64,000 nucleotides of DNA from Stieleria mannarensis. Lineage in GTDB: Bacteria > Planctomycetota > Planctomycetia > Pirellulales > Pirellulaceae. Below the pieces are notes generated by a model. That model was not told where the DNA came from. It ran no database searches and was given only the letters and a program-made list of their open reading frames with translations. The position numbers and the translations under genes were made by a program. The DNA lies in NCBI RefSeq assembly GCF_014154935.1, contig NZ_JACEHH010000025.1, positions 1-64,000 on the forward strand. The letters are read 5' to 3'. Shown here one piece after another: positions 17,480-26,188 of this stretch (its first letter is position 1; each line of letters opens with the position of its first letter).

Positions 17480-19966
17480 ATGGATTTTGCGCGACGCATC
17501 GCAGCTTTCCTCATTGTTGCCGTCTGCCTGTGCGGTGTCAGTCCGGGGACGGAGCCCGCTGAGGACTCCGTTCAATCGGCTGTCTCGAACCAACCGCTGG
17601 ATGCCGCTGCGCTGTACAAAGAAAAGTGCCAGCGATGCCATGGCGCACACGGTCAAGGAACCAACGATGGCTCTAGCAAACCGCTGCGTACCGATCGAGC
17701 GATCGAGGAAATCGCCAAGGTCATCGAAGAGACCATGCCGGAAGAGGATCCGGAGTCCTGCGTGGGTGACGAAGCGACCCAGTTGGCTCGTTATATCCGC
17801 GAAGAATTGGCCGAGGCAAAGTCCTCCTACGCTGCCCCAAAACTGACTCGCATGACGGTGGCACAGTATCGCAATTCGATCGCCGATCTGCTTGCCCATT
17901 TCACACCGCAGCCGGAATCGGGGAGTCGAAACGCGCGCGATCGTGGCCGTGGGACGGGCGGCGCCGTTCCCGGGCTTCGCGGCGAGTATTACCAGTCCGA
18001 AGGCATGAACAAGGCCAAGCGTCTGGGGCACTACCGCAGCGAAACGCGATTGGAGTTTGACTTCGGAAGCGAAGCCCCGGTGCCCAGTTTGACGGCGGAC
18101 CAATTTGCGATCATCTGGCAAGGCAGTTTGATTGCCGAGCACACGGGCGAATATCGCTTTCGTTTGACCACCGAAAACGGTGCCCGTTTGTACCTGAATT
18201 TTGACCCGCGTCCCAACACCGGATCGCTTCGCGATGATCGCTCGTCGGGCGACAACGAAGCCTTCATCGATGATTGGGTCGGCTCGGGAAAGCGACGCGA
18301 GAAAACCGCCAGCATGTTTCTGCTCGGCGGTCGCAGTTATCCGATCCGGTTGGAATTCTTCAAGTACCTGGAAGACCGTGCGTCGGTCAAACTGGAATGG
18401 AAACCGCCTCACGGAACCTGGTCCGTGTTGGATTACAACCACACGTCGACGGCCGAGTCCCCGCGGACGTTCGCGTGTGGCGTGCCGTTTCCGGCGGACG
18501 ATCGCAGCCTGGGGTTCGAACGCGGCAGCTCGGTCTCCCCGCAATGGCAAACCGCGGTGATGCAAGGTGCGGTCCGGACGGCAAGCGAAGTGGTGTCGCG
18601 TTTGCCGCTGCTGGCGAACTTGCAAACGAACGAAAATCGCAGCGAAGCGATCACCCGATTTGTTCATGAGTTTGCCGAAGTCGCTTATCGCCGCCCGTTG
18701 CACGACGACGAAGCCGGTTTTCTTGCCTCGTTGGTCACCGCCGATGAAAACGATGTGGAGTCTGGAGTCCGCAAAGCGGTTGTGCTCGTGCTGATGTCGC
18801 CACACTTCTTATACCCCGACTTGATCGAATCGACCGAAGGAGCGATCGAGCCGGAGCAGCGTGAGCGGCTGGCACCATGGGTGGTCGCTTCCAAGCTGTC
18901 GTTTGCGTTGTGGGACAGCCTTCCCGATCGCGAGTTGGTCGCGGCGGCGAAATCGGGGCGCCTCGACTCACCCGAGGAAATCGAGTCCTATGCAAGTCGG
19001 ATGCTCCGTGACCCGCGAACGAAATCAAAGTTACGGCGTTTTTTCAACAGTTGGCTGGAAATCGAAGACCGCGATCTGTCCAAAGACGCGTCGTTGTACC
19101 CCGAATTCGACGATGCGGTTGTCGCCGACCTGCGTCGTTCGCTTGAGCTGTTCATTGACAGCGTGGTCTGGAGTCGTGACTCCGATTATCGCCAGTTGCT
19201 GCTCGCCCCGCACTTGATGTTGAATGACCGCTTGGAAGCCATCTACGCGCCCAGCCGATCACGAGAGCAGCGTGCCGCAAACGGCGAAGAAATCAAACGG
19301 CTGGCCAGGCGTCGTGAGTTCGCCTCTGCGTTTCAGCCGGTGGATTTTGACAAGAAGGAACGCTCCGGAATTCTGACGCATCCGTACTTGCTGAGCGCGT
19401 TTGCCTATCACAACGACACGTCGCCGATTCATCGCGGCGTTTTCTTGACACGGAACATCGTCGGGCGAGCGCTGAGTCCGCCGCCCAATGCGATCGCCTT
19501 TGATGAAGACGAATTTCCCGACGATTTGACGATGCGTGAGAAAGTCACGTTGTTGACGCGCGACAGTGCCTGCATGGCCTGTCACAGCGTGATCAATCCG
19601 CTCGGGTTCACGCTTGAGAATTTTGACGCGGTGGGGCGGTGGCGAGAGTCGGACAATGCGAAACCGATCGACAGCGAAAGTGACTACACGACCACCGATG
19701 GGGAAACCCTGCGATTGACCAACGCCCGTGACGTGGCGGAATTTGCGGTCAACAATCCGGCCGCCCACCTGGCGTTCATCACCCACCTGTATGAGCATCT
19801 GCTTCAGCAAAGTGCCCACGAAGCCGGCTCCGAACGGTTGAACCAGCTTCGCGATGCCTTCGCCAAAGATGACTTCAATATCCAGAAACTGTGCGCCCGA
19901 TTGGCCGTCCTGGCCGTCGACGGTGCGGCTTCTTCCAACGCCCTGCTCTCCGAGAATGCTCGATGA
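17480..19966 (+). CDS. Cytochrome-c / PA14 / DUF1592-DUF1588-DUF1585 protein
   Basis: 828 residues, exported (signal peptide about 1-24). The N-terminal class I cytochrome-c-like module has CQRCH (50-54). A PA14 carbohydrate-binding-like domain (about 165-290: GLRGEYYQSEGMNKAKRLGH ... YPIRLEFFKYL) follows. The DUF1592, DUF1588 and DUF1585 regions include YRRPLHDDEAGF, SPHFLY, FFNSWLEI, GILTHPYLLSAFAYH, RAL-SPPPN and a second haem-type CMACH (about 700). This architecture is widespread in planctomycetes, and the proteins are presumed to be extracellular oxidative or binding enzymes of unproven activity. Its TGA overlaps the ATG of the DUF1552 gene (ATGA), so the pair is translationally coupled. 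Confidence 0.92.
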   Translation: MDFARRIAAFLIVAVCLCGVSPGTEPAEDSVQSAVSNQPLDAAALYKEKCQRCHGAHGQGTNDGSSKPLRTDRAIEEIAKVIEETMPEEDPESCVGDEATQLARYIREELAEAKSSYAAPKLTRMTVAQYRNSIADLLAHFTPQPESGSRNARDRGRGTGGAVPGLRGEYYQSEGMNKAKRLGHYRSETRLEFDFGSEAPVPSLTADQFAIIWQGSLIAEHTGEYRFRLTTENGARLYLNFDPRPNTGSLRDDRSSGDNEAFIDDWVGSGKRREKTASMFLLGGRSYPIRLEFFKYLEDRASVKLEWKPPHGTWSVLDYNHTSTAESPRTFACGVPFPADDRSLGFERGSSVSPQWQTAVMQGAVRTASEVVSRLPLLANLQTNENRSEAITRFVHEFAEVAYRRPLHDDEAGFLASLVTADENDVESGVRKAVVLVLMSPHFLYPDLIESTEGAIEPEQRERLAPWVVASKLSFALWDSLPDRELVAAAKSGRLDSPEEIESYASRMLRDPRTKSKLRRFFNSWLEIEDRDLSKDASLYPEFDDAVVADLRRSLELFIDSVVWSRDSDYRQLLLAPHLMLNDRLEAIYAPSRSREQRAANGEEIKRLARRREFASAFQPVDFDKKERSGILTHPYLLSAFAYHNDTSPIHRGVFLTRNIVGRALSPPPNAIAFDEDEFPDDLTMREKVTLLTRDSACMACHSVINPLGFTLENFDAVGRWRESDNAKPIDSESDYTTTDGETLRLTNARDVAEFAVNNPAAHLAFITHLYEHLLQQSAHEAGSERLNQLRDAFAKDDFNIQKLCARLAVLAVDGAASSNALLSENAR

Positions 19967-21312
19967 ATCGATCCTTTGAAACTCGACGTCGCTTTTTGCG
20001 TGACCTGGGCATCGGAACCGCGGCGCTGCCCTTTTTGTCTGGGCTCAATAGCCTGCACGCGGGGGATTCCAATGCGGAACCTCCGACGCGTCCCAAACGG
20101 TTGGTGATCCTGTTTTCGCCCAACGGGACGCTGCCTGACGAGTTTTGGCCGGACTCGTTGGACCCCAGTGGTGAGTTGTCGCTCAAACCGATGCTCGCGG
20201 CGCTCGAGCCCTTCCGCGATCAGACGCTGGTATTAAAAGGCGTGAACAATCAGGTCGGCGGCGACGGCGACAACCACATGCGTGGAATGTCATGCCTATT
20301 GACGGCCAGACAACTGAACCCGGGAAACATTCAAGGTGGTGGGCACACGCCGGCGGGATGGGCCAGCGGAATCTCGATCGATCAAGAGGTTCGCAACCAT
20401 TTTCAATCCAACGATCAAACGCGCACACGGTTCGGGTCGTTGGAATTCGGCGTCGCCGTTCCCGACCGCGCCGATCCCTGGACGCGGATGTGCTATGCGG
20501 GAAGCGATCGCCCGGTCGCCCCGATCGATGACCCGGAGCAAATGTTTCAGAAGTTGTACGGTGGAGCTCAAGATCGACAGACGGTCGCGAGTGTCCTGGA
20601 TCATGTCAGCGAAGACCTGGCCAAGCTGTCGCGGAAACTGAGTGCGGCGGACCGCCAGATGCTCGAGCAACATCTGGACAACGTGCGGCAGCTAGAAACA
20701 CAGATTGCGGCGGCCGCATCGGAGTCGGAACTCGTTCACCCCGAGCCCGAGATTGATCCGAATATCGAGCTGGTCAACGACAACACGCCCGAAATCAGCC
20801 GCATGCAAATCGATCTGTTGGTGAACAGTTTGGCGAACGATCTGGCGCGAGTCGCGACGCTGCAGTTCATGCGTTCGGTCGGGCAAGCTCGGATGCGGTG
20901 GCTGGACATCGAAGAAGGACATCATTCGCTGTCACATGAACCCGACGGCGATGAACAAGCCCACGAGAAGCTTCGCCGGATCAATGCCTGGTTTGCCGGC
21001 GAGCTTGCCTATTTGGCGAAACGACTTTCCGAGATCCCCGAACCGGGCCGCGACGGCGAGTCCTTGCTCGACAACACTCAAATTGTCTGGTTGAACGAAC
21101 TCGGAAAAGGCAACTCCCACACGCTGAACGACATTCCGTTCCTGTTGGTCGGTGGAGGAGCCGGATTCAAGACCGGCCGCGCGATCGACTTTGGCGGCGT
21201 CCCCCACAATCGATTGTGGATGTCGCTCGCGCAAGGCCTGGGACATCAAGGCCTGACGTCATTCGGCTCGCCCGACTTCTGTGCCGACGGGCCGTTGGAC
21301 CTGACGAGCTAG
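19963..21312 (+). CDS. DUF1552 protein with Tat-like signal
   Basis: 449 residues from the ATG at 19963, which overlaps the previous stop by four bases. The N-terminus has a twin-arginine-type signal (ETRRRFLRDLGIGTAALPFL) and then a DUF1552 domain: PKRLVILFSPNGTLPDEFWP, LVLKGVNNQVGGDGDNHMRG, SIDQEVRNHF and, near the end, FLLVGGGAGFKTGRAI. DUF1552 proteins are almost always coded beside DUF1592 proteins, as here, which implies a joint function at the cell surface. The fold resembles that of sulfatase/phosphatase-like DUF1501 relatives, but the reaction is unknown. Confidence 0.92.
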   Translation: MNRSFETRRRFLRDLGIGTAALPFLSGLNSLHAGDSNAEPPTRPKRLVILFSPNGTLPDEFWPDSLDPSGELSLKPMLAALEPFRDQTLVLKGVNNQVGGDGDNHMRGMSCLLTARQLNPGNIQGGGHTPAGWASGISIDQEVRNHFQSNDQTRTRFGSLEFGVAVPDRADPWTRMCYAGSDRPVAPIDDPEQMFQKLYGGAQDRQTVASVLDHVSEDLAKLSRKLSAADRQMLEQHLDNVRQLETQIAAAASESELVHPEPEIDPNIELVNDNTPEISRMQIDLLVNSLANDLARVATLQFMRSVGQARMRWLDIEEGHHSLSHEPDGDEQAHEKLRRINAWFAGELAYLAKRLSEIPEPGRDGESLLDNTQIVWLNELGKGNSHTLNDIPFLLVGGGAGFKTGRAIDFGGVPHNRLWMSLAQGLGHQGLTSFGSPDFCADGPLDLTS

Positions 21313-21385
21313 TATTCCGTCTCGCCTTCATCTTCGGGTAAACGGTCGTGGACGACGCGAAAGCTGAATGGACTCGTTGTGTCGT

Positions 21386-22246
21386 TTACGACCCATCGGT
21401 CGGATACTCTCCGAGTCGCCGTTCCAGGTAACTGTCGGTGTCGGATTGAGGGTTCTTCCAATACGGTTTGACTTCGTGGATGACTTTGCCGTCAAGCTCG
21501 AACGCCAGTGGCCGCGATGTCATGCGCGAGAGCGTGTACGTCCAGCTGTCAGCCTTGCCGTCGGGGTTCGGCGTGTGATGCAGCAGGACCAGTGCCTCCG
21601 GATCATTCGTCTCGGCGAATCCGAAACACATGATCAATGAACCATCGGATGGATCCGACCACTGGACCAGCGGGCTGGTCAATCGACGCAGTTGTTGCTT
21701 TTGGTCCGGATCCTCGACTTCGTACATTGACACCGAGAACCGACGGATCAGCTGACGCATCGCGAGCGTTTGCCGTCTTGTGTCGCTGGCTTGTGGCAAG
21801 CGGACTTTCAACGGGACATTGACTTGCGATTCTTTCTTGGGGGTCCAAGCCCGACGCAGACCGAGTTCGCAATGCAACGGATTCGATGTCAGCGATGCGA
21901 ATTCGCAGAACACGTTCCCGTCTCCGCGGACGGACAGGGCGCCCAAAACGGCCGGTTCGGAATCGTGTCGCCACAAAAAGACCACGCCGTCGGTGAAAAA
22001 GTTGCGAACCGGGTTGGTGTACCGCAACACCGGGCGTTCTTCAAGCGAGAGCGACGTGTCTGGCTGGCCGGCGAGCGACATTGCATAGCCGCGGGCCTGA
22101 CCGGTCAGGTACTCCAGACGCTGCTGCCGTTCTTGCTCCCGTGCGTCGAGCGGTTCATCGGCGTGCAGTGGGGTGGGTGGAATCGTGCAGGTGAAAAGTA
22201 CCAGATAGGCAACGAAACCGAAGGCGACGCGAGTCATGCCATTCAT
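21386..22246 (-). CDS. Secreted planctomycete protein of unknown function
   Basis: 286 residues. Signal peptide 1-29 (VAYLVLFTCTIPPTPLHA), then a helical segment (EQERQQRLEYLTGQARGYAM) and a mostly beta region with RYTNPVRNFFTDGVVFLWR, FCEFASLTSNPLHCELG and WTYTLSRMTSRPLAFELDGK. No known enzyme motif is recognised. It lies convergent to the DUF1552 gene and 83 bases beyond the small protein gene at 22330-22761 on the same strand; the two may be co-transcribed. Confidence 0.7.
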   Translation of the reverse strand: MNGMTRVAFGFVAYLVLFTCTIPPTPLHADEPLDAREQERQQRLEYLTGQARGYAMSLAGQPDTSLSLEERPVLRYTNPVRNFFTDGVVFLWRHDSEPAVLGALSVRGDGNVFCEFASLTSNPLHCELGLRRAWTPKKESQVNVPLKVRLPQASDTRRQTLAMRQLIRRFSVSMYEVEDPDQKQQLRRLTSPLVQWSDPSDGSLIMCFGFAETNDPEALVLLHHTPNPDGKADSWTYTLSRMTSRPLAFELDGKVIHEVKPYWKNPQSDTDSYLERRLGEYPTDGS

Positions 22247-22329
22247 ACCGGGCCTCGATTCTAGGAGGGGAGCGAATTACCGCCCCAGAATACCACAGCC
22301 CGGGGGCGCGAAGCGGCCCCGGGGAAGTG

Positions 22330-22761
22330 CTATCGATTCCGGCTCGCTGCTTGCTCATGCATGACGGCAATCTTTGCGTCGACGTGCCAAACGCGGGCTT
22401 TGAGGATATCGATCTCAGCGTTGGTTCCGAGCTTGTGCCCGGCTGTTCGAACTTCAACCAGCTTGCCGCGGTTTATCGCAATCAGGTTTAGGGACTCAAG
22501 GCGATCTGCGGCCGAGTCTGCCAGCTCAAGTTGTGCAACAAGAAGTTCATGCTCTGCAGCAAGCAACTCCTCCAGAACGGGCTTGCCCTTTTTGAAGCCA
22601 GCCTGATAGCGGCCCACGATGTCCTGCAGTAGCGACAACTTCTCCGATTGCAGCTCCCTCAACTCCGCATTGGAGGTGACTTCGTCTTCACCTGTTACAA
22701 AAAATGCAATGGAGATCCAACACACCATCGAAGCAATCAAAAAGAAAATACTGCGAGTCAT
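22330..22761 (-). CDS. Small exported coiled-coil protein
   Basis: 143 residues. A hydrophobic start (FFLIASMVCWISIAFFV, about 5-22) acts as signal or anchor, followed by an almost wholly helical body with heptad character (LRELQSEKLSLLQDIVGRYQ, LLAAEHELLVAQLELADSAA, EIDILKARVWHVDAKIAVMH). The repeating helix pattern resembles pieces of TolC-type efflux proteins, but no barrel is present. It could be a periplasmic adaptor or a remnant of one. Unassigned. Confidence 0.6.
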   Translation of the reverse strand: MTRSIFFLIASMVCWISIAFFVTGEDEVTSNAELRELQSEKLSLLQDIVGRYQAGFKKGKPVLEELLAAEHELLVAQLELADSAADRLESLNLIAINRGKLVEVRTAGHKLGTNAEIDILKARVWHVDAKIAVMHEQAASRNR

Positions 22762-22975
22762 TGTCTGGCCCGTGCGATCAGTCGGTTAAGAGTGGGGGCA
22801 ATGATTTGCGATGAAGACGCATGCGGTAGCGAGGGATCGACCGGGCGAACGTTTTCGCCCTTCCGATTATGCAACGAAGCGCATTGATTAGAGCGTATCC
22901 GGGAAGACGGTGCCAATCTCACCGAAATGGTCGTCTTTTGAGAGTGCTGAGTGCGAAACGAGCTTTCCACCGATG

Positions 22976-25195
22976 TCACGGTTTGGTTGCGGCGAAGACG
23001 CGGATGATCTCGTGCTTCACTTCGTATCGGCAACCGACCTTGGCGAGGGCCATTTTTAGAACGCTGCGAAGGCTGACGTTCTGGAGATCGATCGTAACCG
23101 ACGCGTCGTTGGGGACGCCCGCCTGCATTAGATTTCGTCGGTCCAAAAGGATCGGAACGCGATGTTTCTCCGCAATCTCCGATAGGAACTTCTCCAGCGG
23201 GACATCATTCGCTTGGACGGACGTTTTGCTCGAAAGCACTTCCTGCAAGAAGTCTTCGACGTGGCGGTTCACCGGTTGGTTGTGCCCATTTTCGCGATAA
23301 AGCGTCTGCCGATTCGCTTCCGTCATTTTCGCGACGACAGAAACCACTTTCCCCGATTTAGGTCGCTTGAGTTTTAGTCTGACAGACTCACCCGGAAAGT
23401 GCCCCTGACTCCAGAAGACCTGGACCAAGTCTTCACTCAATCGCTTCTTCCAAATCTTCCCAAAGTGTGCTTGGGCCTTTTGGACCAAATCATCGATCGC
23501 GAAATGGTCAATCTGAAGCAGCTGGTATCGCTGGGAGTGATAGGTGACAAGGACCTGATTCTCGTTGAACTCCATGCGAGTGAAGGGGGAGAGTTTGGGA
23601 GGCTCAGTACGCTGAGGTTCAGTACGTTGAGATTCACTGCGTTGAAACTCGCTGCGCTGGGGCACTTGAGCCACCGTGTCGGGCGTTGTGTCGCCGGCGG
23701 CGGACTTCGTTTCAACGATCTTTGCCACCTGAGTTGCCCCGCGTTTGATGACCACTGAATCGTTCTTGATTTCAAAACCATCGGCCACGCCAGTGATCTC
23801 AATGACATAGGCTCCTGACTTCACTTCGATCGAGGCCCCCTCTCGGGTCACCGTCAATTGTTTGACAACTTCGTCTCCCTGCCGGACAACGATGGGCACG
23901 TCGGTATCGGCGAAACTTTCGATTTGCAGGGTTCCCTGGTCGGTTTGAAAAATGATGATGGTGGCGGCCCACAGCAGGCCGGCGATCAAACCCGCGGCAA
24001 GGATCCAAGGCAGTGTCCCACCGGTCTTGCGACCGCCGGCGGGCACGCTTTCCGGGAGCTGAATCGGCGGTGCGTCCTGCAAGGCCTCGGCTCTGCCCGG
24101 GGCAAGCAGATAGGATTGCCAGCCTTTCAATGCCTGGGCGACTTCGGACGAACATCGATAACGTTGGTCCGGATGCTTGCTTAGCAGCCGCATCACGATC
24201 GACTCCAACCACTCGGGGACGTCGGCGTGGATGTCCCGCAGCGACCGGGGCGTGTCATTGCCGATCCGATTGAGCACGCCCATCGTCGTTTCCGCACGAA
24301 AGGGGCTGCGCCCGGTGAGCATGAAGTACATGACGCTGCCGAGTGAGAATAGATCACTGCGATGGTCGATCGAATCGCCATGTGCCTGTTCGGGCGACAT
24401 GTATTGTGGGGTGCCGGCGATCACGCCACTGCGTGTCACGCTGGCATCGTCGACCGCTCGGGCCAATCCGAAGTCCGTGATCTGGACACGTTCGACACCG
24501 TTTTCCAGCAGGATGTTGGCCGGTTTGATGTCGCGATGCACCAGCCCCTGTTCGTGGGCGGCTGACAGACCGTCGGCAATCTGGGCCGCAATTCGGACGG
24601 TTTCGATCAGCGACAGCGGCCCTTCTTGTGCCACCCGTTGTTGCAAACTCGGGCCTTCCACCACCGGCATGACCAGATAGGGAAGCCCGTCATGTTCATC
24701 GACCGTTTGAATCGGAACGACGTGCGGGTGAACGACCGCTGCGGCACTCTTGGCTTCGCGAGAAAACCGCTTGCGCGCCGCGGCGGAGGTGGCCAATTCG
24801 GGAGCCAGCACCTTCACGGCGCAGAGGCGTCCGAGCGAGGTGTCCAAGGCCAGCATCACGATCCCCATCCCGCCGCGACCGAGCACCCGCTGGATCTCGT
24901 AGCGTGCAAAACGTCCGATCGAATCGGGATGCTCGGATGGCGCCAGGTAATTCGTCGCGCCGGAGCGAGCGTTTTGCTCATTGGCGGCTCGTTGCGATGC
25001 GGACTCAAGCGTGAAGTCTGCCACCGGCGTACGCAGCAGTTCGCCGGCATCCCGCCAGCTCCAATTCGTTTCGACCATCTGCTCGATCGCGGACTGACAC
25101 TCCTCGCAGGCCTCGATGTGCGCGGTGATGTCTTCTGTATCGGAATCCAGCCGGTCATGCAGAAAGTCGTTCAGTGTTTCGCGATTGTAGTGCAT
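22976..25195 (-). CDS. Membrane Ser/Thr protein kinase with C-terminal STN-like domain
   Basis: 739 residues from the ATG at 25195 (AGGA 11 bases upstream); an alternative ATG at 25207 overlaps the sigma factor stop. The N-terminus has an anti-sigma-like HIEACEEC motif (26-33). The kinase domain (about 96-360) has the glycine loop GRGGMG, Lys128, the catalytic loop HRDIKPAN (Asp222), DFG (241-243) and APE-like SPEQ. One membrane helix (about 394-416) precedes an outer region. A carboxyl-terminal part like the secretin/TonB short N-terminal fold ends the protein (VPLEKFLSEIAEKHRVPILL ... LRSVLKMALAKVGCRYEVKH). It should sense an envelope signal and phosphorylate cytoplasmic targets. It shares an operon with the ECF sigma factor, a likely target or partner. 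Confidence 0.92.
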   Translation of the reverse strand: MHYNRETLNDFLHDRLDSDTEDITAHIEACEECQSAIEQMVETNWSWRDAGELLRTPVADFTLESASQRAANEQNARSGATNYLAPSEHPDSIGRFARYEIQRVLGRGGMGIVMLALDTSLGRLCAVKVLAPELATSAAARKRFSREAKSAAAVVHPHVVPIQTVDEHDGLPYLVMPVVEGPSLQQRVAQEGPLSLIETVRIAAQIADGLSAAHEQGLVHRDIKPANILLENGVERVQITDFGLARAVDDASVTRSGVIAGTPQYMSPEQAHGDSIDHRSDLFSLGSVMYFMLTGRSPFRAETTMGVLNRIGNDTPRSLRDIHADVPEWLESIVMRLLSKHPDQRYRCSSEVAQALKGWQSYLLAPGRAEALQDAPPIQLPESVPAGGRKTGGTLPWILAAGLIAGLLWAATIIIFQTDQGTLQIESFADTDVPIVVRQGDEVVKQLTVTREGASIEVKSGAYVIEITGVADGFEIKNDSVVIKRGATQVAKIVETKSAAGDTTPDTVAQVPQRSEFQRSESQRTEPQRTEPPKLSPFTRMEFNENQVLVTYHSQRYQLLQIDHFAIDDLVQKAQAHFGKIWKKRLSEDLVQVFWSQGHFPGESVRLKLKRPKSGKVVSVVAKMTEANRQTLYRENGHNQPVNRHVEDFLQEVLSSKTSVQANDVPLEKFLSEIAEKHRVPILLDRRNLMQAGVPNDASVTIDLQNVSLRSVLKMALAKVGCRYEVKHEIIRVFAATKP

Positions 25196-25203
25196 GGGTG
25201 CAA

Positions 25204-25809
25204 TCATCCTTCGGTCTCCCACAATTCTGACAGGCGTTGAACTTCTACTTGCAAACGTGCAAACACGCGGCACTTTGCCATCCGCACGGCGCCCTCGGAT
25301 TTTCCCAACGATGCCGCGACGCTGGAGATCGATTCGCCCTGGACCGCCGTCTGCCAAAATGCGTCCCACGTGGCGGGTTCGAATTTGGTTCGTATCCGAT
25401 CCGCGGCGGTGTGAAGTTGCTGACGCCGGAGTTCGTGGGCGAACAAGGTGGCCGTTTCGTTTTGCCGATCCGGTTGTTGCATCAACAACTGTTGGACGTT
25501 GCTGTCACCTGACCCGACGGGGCCCTTGGACCGCGTCAAATGGTTGACGACCAAATTACGGGTGATGCGGAACAACCAGCCGCGAAACGAACCGCGCCCA
25601 CGCGTTTGGAACGTTGACAATGAGCGTCTGACCGCCGTGAAAACGTCTTGTGCCAGATCTTCCGCGTCAGCATGTTGCACTCCCTTGGCCTGGGCGACCC
25701 GAATCACGAGCGGCCGATAGATACCGACAAACTCCGCCCAAACCTCGTCCGAAGCCGGTTGGTTCAGCTTGCCGATCAGTGACGCTCGTGTTTCTGGACC
25801 CTGCAACAT
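25204..25809 (-). CDS. ECF-type RNA polymerase sigma factor
   Basis: 201 residues from the ATG at 25809, with GGAG about ten bases upstream; the TTG at 25827 is less likely. Region 2: FVGIYRPLVIRVAQAKGVQH ADAEDLAQDVFTAV and RGRGSFRGWLFRITRNLVVN. Region 4: FWQTAVQGESISSVAASLGK then SEGAVRMAKCRVFARLQ, a helix-turn-helix. It would direct transcription in response to the kinase coded eight bases downstream. The arrangement sigma factor then Ser/Thr kinase with HxxxCxxC is frequent in planctomycetes. Divergent from fucP, with about 380 bp between. Confidence 0.92.
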   Translation of the reverse strand: MLQGPETRASLIGKLNQPASDEVWAEFVGIYRPLVIRVAQAKGVQHADAEDLAQDVFTAVRRSLSTFQTRGRGSFRGWLFRITRNLVVNHLTRSKGPVGSGDSNVQQLLMQQPDRQNETATLFAHELRRQQLHTAADRIRTKFEPATWDAFWQTAVQGESISSVAASLGKSEGAVRMAKCRVFARLQVEVQRLSELWETEG

Positions 25810-26188
25810 CAATTTTTCTCCTACCAAGCAAACACGGCCCGTCGCCCCGTGTCACAGCAAAATAAATAAAAGTAGCCGAAAACGGAGATCGAAATCGGGC
25901 CCGACGGTTTTGCCTCCCGGTCGTCCTGCCGCAGCAGATGCCACACTGCGTGTCGCAATTCATTGCCCCGGTGTCGTGTTCTCCCCTCGATTCCGCGGCC
26001 GGCGGTCTTAGAACAGTCCCGCGAAGGCAATTTTGACACAAACGGCCGTGACGCGTTTTGTTCCATCGCTGACGGTAGGCTGCGTGCTGACGGTGTGCTG
26101 CGTGCTGACGGTGTGCTGCGTGCTGACGGTGTGCTGCGTGCTGGGAACGGTTGGGACGCCGACGAACACGGTTGGCAAAGGGAAGGCG
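25810..26188. other. Divergent region between sigma factor and fucP
   Basis: 379 bp with the promoters of the sigma factor/kinase operon (leftward) and fucP (rightward). It contains the 18-bp tandem array at 26068-26144 and, right before fucP, GGGAAGG as ribosome site (26179-26186). The open frame from 26033 through the array is a by-product of the 18-bp period. Confidence 0.5.
26068..26144 (+). repeat. 18-bp tandem repeat upstream of fucP
   Basis: Four copies of GCTGACGGTGTGCTGCGT in direct order (26068, 26086, 26104 and 26122; the first differs at two bases) and the first bases of a fifth. It lies about 45 bp before the fucP start and could be a multi-site operator or simply a slippage-made satellite. 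There are no spacers, so it is not a CRISPR. Confidence 0.85.

Noticed and set aside
17402-18805. 467-residue frame on the minus strand
   Set aside because: Shadow of the DUF1592 gene; no recognised motif and codon use follows the opposite strand.
26068-26144. CRISPR array
   Set aside because: Units are contiguous with no spacers and no cas genes are near; the same holds for 58821-58893.
26033-26188. Long N-terminal extension of FucP through the 18-bp array
   Set aside because: The frame is open only because 18 is divisible by three. The ATG at 26189 has a good ribosome site and matches family length.
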